15,211 bases of DNA from an uncultured Rivibacter sp. (lineage in GTDB: Bacteria > Pseudomonadota > Gammaproteobacteria > Burkholderiales > Burkholderiaceae). This document shows, one piece after another, positions 1-7,433 of this stretch. The position numbers were made by a program, and so were the translations under genes. The notes below the pieces were generated by a model. That model made no database searches and was not told the DNA's origin. It worked only from the letters and a program-made list of their open reading frames with translations. The stretch is from contig CAMLNA010000109.1 of assembly GCA_946481025.1 (NCBI GenBank), positions 1 through 15,211 on the forward strand, in the 5' to 3' direction. Within the stretch, counting starts at the first letter, position 1; the number at the start of each line of letters is the position of its first letter.

Positions 1-305
1 GGGTCGGCCTGGCTGATGTAGATGGTCTTCAGCGTCTTCTTGCTGTCGAGCACCATCGCGGCGATGCGCAGTGCGTCGGCCCGGGTGAAGCCGGTGTCGA
101 GCAGCACGGCATCGGTCTTGCCCGACACCAGCACCGCGTTCACGTGGAAACTGGCGCCGTCGGCGTTGTAGACCTGAAGCGACAGCGGCGCGGCGACAGG
201 CGACTGTGCAGGCGACTGGGCCGCCGCGGGCCCGGCGGCCACCATGCCCAGGGCCGTGGCGGCCGGGGCGACGAATCTGAGCAGCTTGCGGAAGGTGGTG
301 TTCAT
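1..305 (-). CDS. Exported metallo-beta-lactamase-fold protein, N-terminal part
   Basis: Only the first 101 codons are inside the window; the gene continues past the left edge. The start ATG (303-305) follows an AGGAGA ribosome site about seven bases upstream. Residues 1-29 look like a Sec signal peptide: basic start (FRKLLR), Ala/Gly-rich core, AAA-Q cleavage site. An Ala/Pro/Ser linker follows, then the strands that open a metallo-beta-lactamase fold: HVNAVLVSGKTDAVLLDTG with the conserved Asp70, then the helix before the zinc motif. Where the family normally carries HxHxDH, the visible residues read YISQAD, so the first histidines appear to be replaced. The protein is therefore probably periplasmic with atypical or absent zinc binding. 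It is divergent from a LysR regulator, which may control it. The fold is fairly sure; the substrate is unknown. Confidence 0.75.
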   Translation of the reverse strand, partial: MNTTFRKLLRFVAPAATALGMVAAGPAAAQSPAQSPVAAPLSLQVYNADGASFHVNAVLVSGKTDAVLLDTGFTRADALRIAAMVLDSKKTLKTIYISQAD

Positions 306-416
306 GTCGAGGTCTCCTGGTTGGATCGCGCCACTGTATTGGCTCGATTTGCGCAGATAAACTCCAAGAACATAGAAAGTTTGTTGAACAGATCAGCCAA
401 ATAGCGAGGTCAAGCG
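306..416. promoter_or_regulatory. Divergent promoter region between the MBL-fold gene and the LysR gene
   Basis: This 111-bp gap separates two divergent starts and is clearly richer in A/T than its surroundings, as expected for a promoter region. Two dyads stand out. One is ATTTGCGCAGAT (347-358), with a perfect TGCGCA core and matching AT ends. The other is TGTTGAACA (382-390), symmetric about its central G. LysR-type proteins usually bind such dyads between themselves and a divergent target, so these are candidate operators. The LysR start has a GAGGT ribosome site at 406-410. I could not identify convincing -35/-10 pairs on either strand. Confidence 0.4.
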
Positions 417-1382
417 ATGGACCGCCTTACCGCCATGCAGGTGTTCATCGAGGTGGCCGACCACGGCAGCCTCACCCAGGCGTCCGAGCGCCTCGACATG
501 TCGCGGGCCATGGTGAGCCGCTACCTCGCCAGCCTCGAGCAATGGCTGGGCGCACGGCTGCTGCATCGGACCACCCGCCGCATCGGCCTCACCGATGCCG
601 GCGCCGAAGCACTGCCCCGGTGCCGCCAGATGCTCGAACTGTCGGGCGAAGTGGAGGCGGCCGCGGGCACGCGCCTTCAGCAGCCGGTGGGCAAGCTGCG
701 CATCGCCACCAGCCTGTCGCTGGCGCAGTCGCAGCTCACCACCGCGCTGGTGGACTTCCAGGCCCGCCATCCGCGGGTCGACATCGAACTCACGGCGGCC
801 GACCGCCAGGTGAACCTGGCCGAAGAACGCATCGACCTCGCAGTGCGCATCACCAATGCGCCGGACCCCAACGTCATTGCGCGCAAGCTGGCCGTGTGCC
901 GCTCGGTGTTGTGCGCGGCACCAGCCTACGTGCGCCGCCATGGCAAGCCCGGCAGCGCGCAGGACCTGAAGTCCCACAACTGCATCACCCACGCCTTCGG
1001 CAACCGTGCCGAATACCGCCTGCGGCACAAGGGCCAGAACACCACGGTGGCGGTGGCGGGGTCGATCTTCAGCACGGAAACCGCCGTGCTGCGCCAGGCA
1101 GCGCTCGCCGGAGCGGGCATCGCGCTGCTGCCCACCTACTACGTGGGTGCCGACCTGCGCGCCGGCGCGCTGGTGCGGCTGCTGCCGGACCACGAACCGG
1201 AACCGATGGACATCCATGCGATGTACCTGTCGCGCCATCACCAGCCGCAGGCCCTGCGCCTGCTCATCGAGTTCCTGGCCGAGCGCTTCGCCGGCGAGCC
1301 GTGGGACCATGACCTGCAGCCTGCGCCAGCAGGCCCGTGCCGCCCCGCCAGGGCGCCTGCAGCGAAACGGCCGAAGGGATGA
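417..1382 (+). CDS. LysR-type transcriptional regulator (CrgA-like group)
   Basis: This 321-residue protein has the full LysR architecture. A winged helix-turn-helix spans about residues 3-62, with the typical opening MDRLTAMQVFIEVADHGS, the recognition-helix region SRAMVSRYLASLE and the wing LLHRTTRRIGLTDAG. A linker helix follows, then a periplasmic-binding-protein-like effector domain from about residue 92 (GKLRIATSLSLAQSQL) to about 297. It would act as a cytoplasmic tetramer that senses a small ligand. The start is supported by GAGGT six bases upstream. The last 20 or so residues are a Pro/Ala/Arg-rich tail beyond the usual family end. It is divergent from the MBL-fold gene, its most likely target. 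RarD follows 103 bp downstream on the same strand and could be co-transcribed. The family is certain; the ligand is not known. Confidence 0.93.
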   Translation: MDRLTAMQVFIEVADHGSLTQASERLDMSRAMVSRYLASLEQWLGARLLHRTTRRIGLTDAGAEALPRCRQMLELSGEVEAAAGTRLQQPVGKLRIATSLSLAQSQLTTALVDFQARHPRVDIELTAADRQVNLAEERIDLAVRITNAPDPNVIARKLAVCRSVLCAAPAYVRRHGKPGSAQDLKSHNCITHAFGNRAEYRLRHKGQNTTVAVAGSIFSTETAVLRQAALAGAGIALLPTYYVGADLRAGALVRLLPDHEPEPMDIHAMYLSRHHQPQALRLLIEFLAERFAGEPWDHDLQPAPAGPCRPARAPAAKRPKG

Positions 1383-1485
1383 GGAGCGCCAAGACCCCGC
1401 GCCGGCAGCGCGCCTTCGCCTTGCCGACAATCCGCGCCTCCCTCACCGTCCTGCGGGCGCCCGCCGCCCTCGCCACCGTCCCACC

Positions 1486-2370
1486 ATGCGCCGCGGAATC
1501 ATCTACGCCGCCCTCGCCTACATCTGCTGGGGCCTGTTTCCTCTGTACTTCAAGGCGCTGCAGAACGTGGCGCCGCTCGAGGTGCTGGCGCACCGCGTGC
1601 TGTGGTCGCTGGTGTTCGTGGCGCTCGTGCTGCTGGTGCAAAGGCACTGGAGCTGGCTGGGCAAGGTGCGGCGCGAGCCGCGGCTCGCGCGGCCGTTCGT
1701 GGCCAGCGCCACCGTCATCGCGCTCAACTGGTTCGTCTACATCTGGGCCGTCGTCAACGGGCACGTGGTCGAGGCGAGCCTGGGCTACTTCATCAACCCG
1801 CTGGTCAACGTGCTGGTGGGCCGCCTGGTGCTGAAGGAAAGGCTGCGCCCGGGCCAGTGGGCCGCCGTCGCCCTGGCCGCGCTGGGCGTTCTGTGGCTCA
1901 CCGTGCTGGCCGGCAAGCTGCCGTGGATCGCGCTGGTGCTGGCCTTCAGCTTCGCCACCTACGGCCTGCTGCGCAAGACCGCGCCGCTCGGCGCGCTCGA
2001 AGGCCTGGTGCTCGAGAGCTCGGTGCTGGCCCCGTTTGCGCTGGCCGGCCTGCTGTGGGCCGCCTCGCACGGCCACGCGAGCTTCCCGGTGGCCGACGCC
2101 GGCACGCAATGGCTGCTGGTGGCGGCCGGCCCCATCACCGCCATCCCGCTGCTGCTGTTTGCGGCCGGCGCGCGGCGCATCCCGTTTTCGCTGCTGGGGC
2201 TGCTGCAGTACTTCGGCCCCACGCTGCAGCTGCTGATCGGCGTGTGGGTGTTCGACGAATCCTTCGAGCCGGCACGCGCGGCAGGCTTCGCCGCCATCTG
2301 GCTGGCGTTGGTGGTCTACAGCGCCGAAGGCTGGTGGCAGGGGCGCCGCAGCGCGGCGGCGCCCGCCTAG
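1486..2370 (+). CDS. rarD: EamA/DMT-superfamily transporter, RarD type
   Basis: This 294-residue protein is hydrophobic throughout, with about ten predicted helices in two EamA repeats, matching the usual RarD length. RarD-like stretches include the N-terminal GIIYAALAYICWGLFPLYFK, the HRVLWSLVF region, NWFVYIWAVVNGHVVEASLG near residues 78-97, the YFINPLVNVLVG helix, and SLLGLLQYFGPTLQLLIGV near the C-terminus. The protein sits in the inner membrane. The family exports or exchanges metabolites (the name comes from a chloramphenicol-resistance phenotype in Pseudomonas), but the real substrate is unknown. The ATG at 1486 is chosen because the protein begins there in register with homologues; no Shine-Dalgarno sequence is visible in front of it. 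The frame stays open upstream inside the LysR gene, but that part reads as an out-of-frame shadow. The TAG stop lies inside a hairpin shared with the converging protease gene. Confidence 0.9.
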   Translation: MRRGIIYAALAYICWGLFPLYFKALQNVAPLEVLAHRVLWSLVFVALVLLVQRHWSWLGKVRREPRLARPFVASATVIALNWFVYIWAVVNGHVVEASLGYFINPLVNVLVGRLVLKERLRPGQWAAVALAALGVLWLTVLAGKLPWIALVLAFSFATYGLLRKTAPLGALEGLVLESSVLAPFALAGLLWAASHGHASFPVADAGTQWLLVAAGPITAIPLLLFAAGARRIPFSLLGLLQYFGPTLQLLIGVWVFDESFEPARAAGFAAIWLALVVYSAEGWWQGRRSAAAPA

Positions 2371-2390
2371 GGCGGCAGAGCGCCGCCCTA
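2368..2390. terminator. Bidirectional hairpin containing both stop codons of converging genes
   Basis: The arms TAGGGCGGC (2368-2376) and GCCGCCCTA (2382-2390) are perfectly complementary over nine bases with a five-base loop. The first three bases of the left arm are the RarD stop (TAG). The last three of the right arm, read on the other strand, are the TAG stop of the M48 protease gene. It probably serves as a terminator or 3' end stabiliser in both directions. It lacks a downstream T-run on either strand, so intrinsic termination is not assured. Confidence 0.6.
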
Positions 2391-3863
2391 CTGCTCCGCC
2401 ACCACCTTCACCAGTTGGCCCGGCTTGGGCTCGCCGCCGGCATAGAAGCCGTTGAGCAGCCGCAGCTGCTGCTCGGCATAGGTGGAAAGCGGCGACTGCT
2501 TCGCCAGCTCCGCGAAGCCGCCGCGCGCATAGGCGACGGTGCGCACCACCCACGGGCGGGCCGCCTTGCGGTCGGCCGCGTTCAACGCGCGGAACGACGC
2601 TTCCGCCTCCTTGAGCTGAGGCATGGCGCGTTCGAGGCTGGGGGCGTCCTTGGCGGCATAGCGGAGCAGGTAGTGGCGGTCCTGCGGGCCGTTGGCCACG
2701 GTGGCCACCACCCCCTGCGACTGCCCGCGCTCGTTCTTGCGCGTGCCGGTGAAATGCGTGGCGGCAAAGCCGTTGAGGTTGCGCTTTTCGGTGCGGCCCT
2801 GTTCCGGCTTCACCACGTTGCGCAGGATCTCCTCGTGGGTGCTGCCCGCCTTGGGCGGCACCGCCTGCATCACCAGCCCGGCAGTGCCCTCGCCATTGAC
2901 GAGCGCCACCGCCTCGGCGCTGTTCTGGATCTTCCAGCCCACCGGCGCGGTGAGCGCAATGCCCAGAGGCTCGTGATAGAAGTTGCGCCCGCGGGTGACG
3001 CCCTGCTCGCGGCTTTCGCCGAAGCTCATGCCGTCGACCGCCTGCAGGAAGCGCGTGCGGCCCTCGTCGCTGTAGTCGCCCTTGTACTGCGAGGCGATCT
3101 GCGTGATGTCGCGCAGCCGCTGCTCGTTGCTCGGGTGCGAAGCCAGCCAGTTGTGCTGGGCGGGCGGCGCCTTGCCTTCAGCCTTGGCCTGGTCGGCCGC
3201 GAAGGCTTCCTGGTTCTTCAGCAGCTGGATCACGTCGACCATGTTCTGCGGGTTGTAGTGCACCCGCGAGAGGTACTCGGCGCCGAGCTTGTCGGCCTGC
3301 AGCTCCTGCTCGCGGCTGTACGAGGCGATGTAGCCGGCCGCCACGCTCTGCGACAGCTGCGACGCGATGTCGCCCACGCCGAGCACCGCGCCGAGCACGG
3401 TGGCCGCCAGCACGCCGATGCCGGCCGTCTGCTGCCGCGTGGCGCGCTGCGCGCCGTGGCGGGCGGTGACGTGGCCGATCTCGTGGCCCAGCACGCCGGC
3501 GAGGTCGGCCTCGCTGTCCATGTAGGCCATGATCCCGCGGGTGACGTAGACATAGCCGCCGGGCAAGGCGAAGGCGTTGATCTCGGTGCTGTCGAGCACC
3601 GTGAAATGCCATTCGAGCTGGCTGCGGTGCGACTGCTTCGCCAGGCGCTGGCCCACGTCGTTCACGTAGGCCTGCAGCTTCGGGTCCTTGTAGGCGCCGT
3701 ACTCGGCCAGCACCTCCTCGTGCGCCTTCCTGCCCTGGGCGACTTCGTCGCTTTCGCTCATCACCGAGCGTTCGCGCTCTCCGGTGACGGGGTTCTCGAC
3801 GGTGGCGCAGCCGGCCAGCAGCACGGTGGCCGCCAGCGACACGCACCCCACGAACTTGCGCAT
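2388..3863 (-). CDS. M48-family metalloprotease, lipoprotein, long form
   Basis: This 491-residue protein begins with a lipoprotein signal, AATVLLAGC, placing the lipidated cysteine at residue 19. The mature protein is thus likely anchored in the periplasmic leaflet of the outer or inner membrane. The M48 peptidase domain covers about residues 45-270. It holds HEIGH (127-131), giving zinc ligands His127 and His131 and catalytic Glu128, and SREQELQAD (183-191), where Glu187 is the expected third ligand. The segment NAFALPGGYVYVTRG before the active site is typical of BepA/LoiP-like proteases, which handle misfolded outer-membrane proteins. About 180 extra residues (from about 305) form a second domain that I cannot assign beyond its recurrence in long M48 proteins of Proteobacteria. 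AGGAGA six bases before the ATG supports the start. The gene lies 83 bp downstream of the iron operon's last gene and may have its own promoter. Confidence 0.93.
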   Translation of the reverse strand: MRKFVGCVSLAATVLLAGCATVENPVTGERERSVMSESDEVAQGRKAHEEVLAEYGAYKDPKLQAYVNDVGQRLAKQSHRSQLEWHFTVLDSTEINAFALPGGYVYVTRGIMAYMDSEADLAGVLGHEIGHVTARHGAQRATRQQTAGIGVLAATVLGAVLGVGDIASQLSQSVAAGYIASYSREQELQADKLGAEYLSRVHYNPQNMVDVIQLLKNQEAFAADQAKAEGKAPPAQHNWLASHPSNEQRLRDITQIASQYKGDYSDEGRTRFLQAVDGMSFGESREQGVTRGRNFYHEPLGIALTAPVGWKIQNSAEAVALVNGEGTAGLVMQAVPPKAGSTHEEILRNVVKPEQGRTEKRNLNGFAATHFTGTRKNERGQSQGVVATVANGPQDRHYLLRYAAKDAPSLERAMPQLKEAEASFRALNAADRKAARPWVVRTVAYARGGFAELAKQSPLSTYAEQQLRLLNGFYAGGEPKPGQLVKVVAEQ

Positions 3864-3946
3864 GGTCCTCTCCTGTTCGGTGGTTGCAGGCTGCGGATTG
3901 TCGCGATCCTGCAAGACCTTGCGCGCAACGGAAAGCCGGGGCTGCT

Positions 3947-4114
3947 TCAGCGCCCCCAGAGGTGGCGCGCCGCCACCACGATCGGCAGCCCGAGGCCCGC
4001 CCAGGACAGCGCATCCCAGGCGCCGTCGCCCACGAGTGCCGAGGCCAGCCCGACCGCGCTGACGATGCCCAGCAACAGCGGCCAGCCCCACAGGCGGCGG
4101 AAGGCGGGCGTCAT
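3947..4114 (-). CDS. Small two-helix membrane protein of the PepSY/TonB receptor operon
   Basis: This 55-residue reading frame opens with MTPAFRRLWGWPLLLGIVSA and shows two hydrophobic segments, about residues 11-28 and 36-49. They are separated by a short GDGAWD turn, and the protein ends in Arg/His-rich HLWGR. Its ATG (4112-4114) overlaps the TGA of the upstream PepSY gene (4111-4113) in an ATGA junction, strong evidence for translation by coupling. It is probably an inner-membrane helical hairpin working with the PepSY protein in iron uptake. I recall similar small proteins beside PepSY genes in Pseudomonas and Burkholderiales operons but know no biochemical function. It is easily missed by gene finders because of its size. 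The existence of the gene is likely; its role is inferred from position. Confidence 0.8.
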   Translation of the reverse strand: MTPAFRRLWGWPLLLGIVSAVGLASALVGDGAWDALSWAGLGLPIVVAARHLWGR

Positions 4115-5295
4115 TCCAGGCCCCCTCGCGCCTGCGACGGCTGGCCGCCCAGTGGCGCCGGGGCGAGCGGCTCGATCACGGCCTCGGCCTCGTCGGCCAG
4201 GCTGCGCGGCTGCCGGCGCTTCAGCCACAGGTACAGGCCGCTGCCGAGCACCACGATGGTGGCGATGTCGAGCAGGGCCCACAGGATCTGCATCGGCATG
4301 CCGCCGTAGTCGCCGAAGTGCAGCGGCTGCGACACCAGCAGCGCCGTCAGGTACCAGGGCAGCTCCACGCTGGCGGTCAGCTGGCCGTTGCCGGCGTCCA
4401 TGAGCACCGGCTTCACCAGCCGCGAGGTCAGGGGCTCGTTGCCGCGCATGAACACGGTGTAGTGGTGCGGGCTCGAGAACGCGGTGCCGGGGAAGGCCAC
4501 GAACGACAGCGTCTTGTCGGGCTCGGCGGCCTGCGCCCGCGCGAACGACTGCTGCAACGACGCCAGCCGCGGCGGCACCTGGTGGTCGCGGTACGGCGCC
4601 AGCAGCGTGGAGAGCTGGTCGTACTGCCAGTACTTGATCAGCAGGTCGGCCCAGGTGTTGATGACCCCGGTGAAACCGACCACCAGGGCCCACACGAGCG
4701 TCACGATGCCCAGCAGGTTGTGCAGGTCGAGCCACTTGATGCGCGGCGTGCGTTCGCGGCGCACGGTGCCGAAGTCGAGCTTGCGCATGAAGGGGGCATA
4801 CAACACCACGCCCGACACGATGGCCACCACCAGCAGCAGGCCCATCAGCCCGAGGAACAGCTTGCCGGGCAGGTCGGCGAACAGGTCCACGTGCAGCTTG
4901 AACATCACGTACATGAAGCCTTCATTGAACTTCGGCTCCGCCAGCACCTGCGCCGTGCGCGCATCGACCGCGACGGTCTTCTGGTTCCTGTCGTCGAGCG
5001 GCGTGTCGCCGAAGGTCACGTACCAGAACTTGTCGTCGTCGATCTCGCGCGACAGGAACTGCGGCGCCTTGCCGGGGTGCCGCGCCTGCGCCACCGCCAT
5101 CACGTCGTCCAGGCTCGCGCGGGGCGTGCCGGCAGGCATCTCGGGCGCCTCGACTTCGGTGCCGAGCAGGTGGCCGATCTCGTGGTGAAAGATGAGCGGC
5201 AGGCCGGTCAGGCACAGCAGCAGCATGAAGACGGTGCAGACGAGGCTGGACCACTTGTGGATCCAGGCCCAGGTCTTGACGGTGGTGCTGGTCAT
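4111..5295 (-). CDS. PepSY-associated transmembrane protein (PiuB-like iron-uptake protein)
   Basis: This 394-residue inner-membrane protein has the PepSY_TM layout. A first helix (about 16-38) is preceded by WIHKWSS and ends in LPLIFHHEIGHLLG. A periplasmic PepSY-like domain (about 55-140) contains LDDVMAVAQARHPG and YVTFGDTPLDDRNQKTVAVD. A second helix (146-168) follows KLHVDLFADLPGK. A third (190-213) begins DLHNLLGIVTL, then a second periplasmic region, then a last helix (336-358) after SQPLHFGDYGGMP. Conserved histidines at 13, 37/38, 135, 192 and 326 lie near membrane boundaries, as in haem- or metal-handling family members. The family accompanies siderophore receptors and is thought to reduce or release iron from ferric chelates. 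The start has AGAGG upstream. It begins 20 bases after the receptor's stop and overlaps the next gene by four bases. Confidence 0.92.
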   Translation of the reverse strand: MTSTTVKTWAWIHKWSSLVCTVFMLLLCLTGLPLIFHHEIGHLLGTEVEAPEMPAGTPRASLDDVMAVAQARHPGKAPQFLSREIDDDKFWYVTFGDTPLDDRNQKTVAVDARTAQVLAEPKFNEGFMYVMFKLHVDLFADLPGKLFLGLMGLLLVVAIVSGVVLYAPFMRKLDFGTVRRERTPRIKWLDLHNLLGIVTLVWALVVGFTGVINTWADLLIKYWQYDQLSTLLAPYRDHQVPPRLASLQQSFARAQAAEPDKTLSFVAFPGTAFSSPHHYTVFMRGNEPLTSRLVKPVLMDAGNGQLTASVELPWYLTALLVSQPLHFGDYGGMPMQILWALLDIATIVVLGSGLYLWLKRRQPRSLADEAEAVIEPLAPAPLGGQPSQARGGLE

Positions 5296-5315
5296 GGGAG
5301 CCTCTTGATCCTCTG

Positions 5316-7376
5316 TCAGAACCAGGTCTCGACGCCCACGCCCACGCTGCGCGGGCGCGGCAGCGAGGCGGTGTCGTTGGCCGGCTGGGCGTTGGCATCG
5401 GCGCTCACGAGGAGGGGCCGGTCCGAGTCGAACACGTTGTTGACGTAGGCGAACACCTTCGCCGCGCCGATGGGATAGGCGGCGCGCAGGTTGGCGATCC
5501 ACCCCGGTTCGACGCGTCCGCGCTGCACGTTGGTCACCTCGGAGTAGTAGGCGGTGGAGTAGCGCGCGCTGGCGCCCAGCTGCAGGCCCAGCGGCGTGCG
5601 CCATTGCACGTCGAGGTTGAGGGTCGCGGCCGGCGCGCGGGGCAGTTCGTGGCCTTCGACACCGGAGCCGGGGTACTCGTCGATGCTGGTATGCAGCAGG
5701 CCGAGCTCGGCGGCCAGCTTGAGCCCCGCCTGCGGCAGCCAGGTCACGCCCAGTTCGGCGCCGTAGGTCGAGGCACGCGGCGCGTTCAGCACGATGTAGG
5801 ACCACACCGCCGGATCGCCGTTCTGGTCGAACGGCACCTGCATGTTCCGGTAGCGGCTGTAGAACACGTTGCCGGTCAGGCGCAGCCTGTCGTCGAGCAG
5901 GTTGCTGCGCACGAACGCCTCGTAGTTCCACACGTACTCGGGTTCGAAGGTGTAGTTGGTGTACGGCTCGTCGTAGGTGAAGGCCGCGCCGCCACCGTTG
6001 TAGCCGCGCGAGATGCCGGCCCCCACGGTGGTTTGCGGCGAAGTGCGCCAGGCAACGCTCAGCTTGGGCAGGAAGGTGTCGTAGGTCTCGTCGAAGTCGG
6101 TCACGAAGAACGCCAGCGCACCCTTGCGATAGCGATGTTCCCGCTCGTGGCGAGTCCCGAGGGTGAGGTCGAGGTCGGGCCGCACGCTCCACGTGCCCTC
6201 GCCGTACACCGCGTAGGTCTGCGTCTTGTCGTCCCATGCGCCCCCGCCGAACAGGTCGATGTCGTCGCGCTGCTTCGCGTCGAAGGCATACAGGCCGACG
6301 AAGCCGTTGAGCGTCTTGTCGGCAGAGGCCAGCCGCAGCCTCGGCTCCACGGCGAAGTCGCGCCCCTTGATGGTGGCGTTGCCGTCGGTCGGCACGGCCT
6401 TGCGCCGGATGTACAGGTCGCCGTAGACGACGCGGTTCTCGAAGGTCACGGCTTCCGAAAGCTTCCAGTCCAGGTCCCACACGGCGCTGGTGACGTGCGG
6501 CGCGAACACCGGCATGGCCGGGTAGCTGCTCGCCTTGCTCTCGAACGGGCGTGCGACGCTTTCGGTCTGCGGCCCCCGGTGGTCGGCATGGCTCAGGGTC
6601 CACAGGCTGCGCAGCCCCGGCACGGCCTTCGACCGGTACAGCAGCTTGGCGCGCGCCATGTTCGACTCGAACTCGCCCGGGTCGGAGACGCCCTCGTAGG
6701 GCTGGTAGCCGCGGGCGAAACTCTGGCTGCCCTGGTGGTCGAGCGCGATGCGCAACGCCCATTCGTCGTCGATCGGGGTGGACAGCACCGCGGCGTACTC
6801 GCGCTGGCGATGGTTGCCGAACAGCGCGCGGGCGCCGAATTCCGGCTCGAATGCCGGATCGTTGGTCTTGTAGACCACGGTGCCGGCGATCGAGTTGCGG
6901 CCCTGAAGCAGGCTCTGCGTGCCGCGGAAGACCTCGACCTGGCTCACGTCCCACAGGCCCAGCTCGCCGAAGGTCACCTCGTTGTAGCTGGCGGTGCGGC
7001 CGTCCACCACGATGTTCAGCCGAGGCCGGGTACCGGCCAGGAAGGCGTCGGCCCCCTGCGCCGGGCCGGTGCCGTCGACACCCCGCACCGCCGGGGCCAG
7101 GTTCTGCACGCCGCTGGCCGTGACGTTCGCGACGTTGCCCAGCAGCCCGTCGGTGCTCATGAGGCCGGGGTTTTCGCCGATCTCGCGCGCAGTGATCACG
7201 CGCACGCTCGACGACGTGCCAGCCAGCGAACGCCGGGTCTTCTCGCCGGTCACCACGACCGGCGGCAGGCTGTTCTCCTCCGGAGAGGACGGCGCCGTCT
7301 GCGCCCAGGCGGGCAGGCTGCACATGGCCAGGGCCACCATCGGCCACGACGGGCGGGAGTTGCGGGATGAAGGCAT
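5316..7376 (-). CDS. TonB-dependent outer-membrane receptor, probably for a ferric chelate
   Basis: This 686-residue receptor imports its ligand across the outer membrane using TonB-ExbBD energy. Residues 1-25 are a signal peptide (SWPMVALAMCSLPAWA, cleaved before Gln26). The TonB-box-like region LPPVVVTG follows (37-44). The plug spans about 50-170, with VRVITAREI, NIVVDGRTASYNEV and SQVEVFRGTQSLLQGRNSIA. A beta-barrel fills the rest and ends in VETWF with the terminal aromatic residue expected of barrels. I chose the ATG at 7374-7376. An upstream in-frame GTG (7398-7400) would leave almost no leader behind the predicted promoter and would add a hydrophilic extension ahead of the signal peptide. 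Neither start has a clear Shine-Dalgarno sequence. The Fur box upstream and the PepSY gene downstream make iron the likely cargo. The exact siderophore cannot be told from sequence. Confidence 0.93.
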   Translation of the reverse strand: MPSSRNSRPSWPMVALAMCSLPAWAQTAPSSPEENSLPPVVVTGEKTRRSLAGTSSSVRVITAREIGENPGLMSTDGLLGNVANVTASGVQNLAPAVRGVDGTGPAQGADAFLAGTRPRLNIVVDGRTASYNEVTFGELGLWDVSQVEVFRGTQSLLQGRNSIAGTVVYKTNDPAFEPEFGARALFGNHRQREYAAVLSTPIDDEWALRIALDHQGSQSFARGYQPYEGVSDPGEFESNMARAKLLYRSKAVPGLRSLWTLSHADHRGPQTESVARPFESKASSYPAMPVFAPHVTSAVWDLDWKLSEAVTFENRVVYGDLYIRRKAVPTDGNATIKGRDFAVEPRLRLASADKTLNGFVGLYAFDAKQRDDIDLFGGGAWDDKTQTYAVYGEGTWSVRPDLDLTLGTRHEREHRYRKGALAFFVTDFDETYDTFLPKLSVAWRTSPQTTVGAGISRGYNGGGAAFTYDEPYTNYTFEPEYVWNYEAFVRSNLLDDRLRLTGNVFYSRYRNMQVPFDQNGDPAVWSYIVLNAPRASTYGAELGVTWLPQAGLKLAAELGLLHTSIDEYPGSGVEGHELPRAPAATLNLDVQWRTPLGLQLGASARYSTAYYSEVTNVQRGRVEPGWIANLRAAYPIGAAKVFAYVNNVFDSDRPLLVSADANAQPANDTASLPRPRSVGVGVETWF

Positions 7377-7414
7377 GGGCGGACTGCGGCACTTCGCCAC
7401 GACAAAAGAGAGCG

Positions 7415-7433
7415 AATGATAATGATTTGCAAT
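7415..7433. promoter_or_regulatory. Fur box overlapping the -10 element
   Basis: The core TGATAATGATTTGCA (7417-7431) matches the 7-1-7 Fur consensus TGATAATnATTATCA at 12 of 14 specified positions: the left arm is perfect and the right arm has five of seven. Iron-loaded Fur bound here would cover the -10 element and block the receptor-PepSY-small-protein operon. Repression would be lifted when iron is scarce. This supports iron as the substrate of the operon. Confidence 0.8.

Noticed and set aside
1602..4403. Very long open frame on the plus strand opposite the M48 protease and PepSY genes
   Set aside because: It is antisense to genes with clear motifs, and its translation is Arg/Ala/His-rich with no recognisable domain. 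At this GC content stop codons are rare in non-coding frames.
5170..5184. HEIGH zinc-protease-like motif in the PepSY protein
   Set aside because: The PepSY family normally has a similar IFHHEI-HLLG stretch at the end of its first helix, so HExxH here looks coincidental. There is no downstream glutamate motif of a metalloprotease.
5604..7370. Long plus-strand open frame opposite the TonB receptor
   Set aside because: Shadow frame with low-complexity translation; the receptor on the other strand has signal peptide, plug and barrel motifs.
7377..7400. Upstream GTG start for the TonB receptor
   Set aside because: It has no ribosome site, would leave about nine bases of leader after the predicted promoter, and would place extra residues ahead of a well-formed signal peptide.
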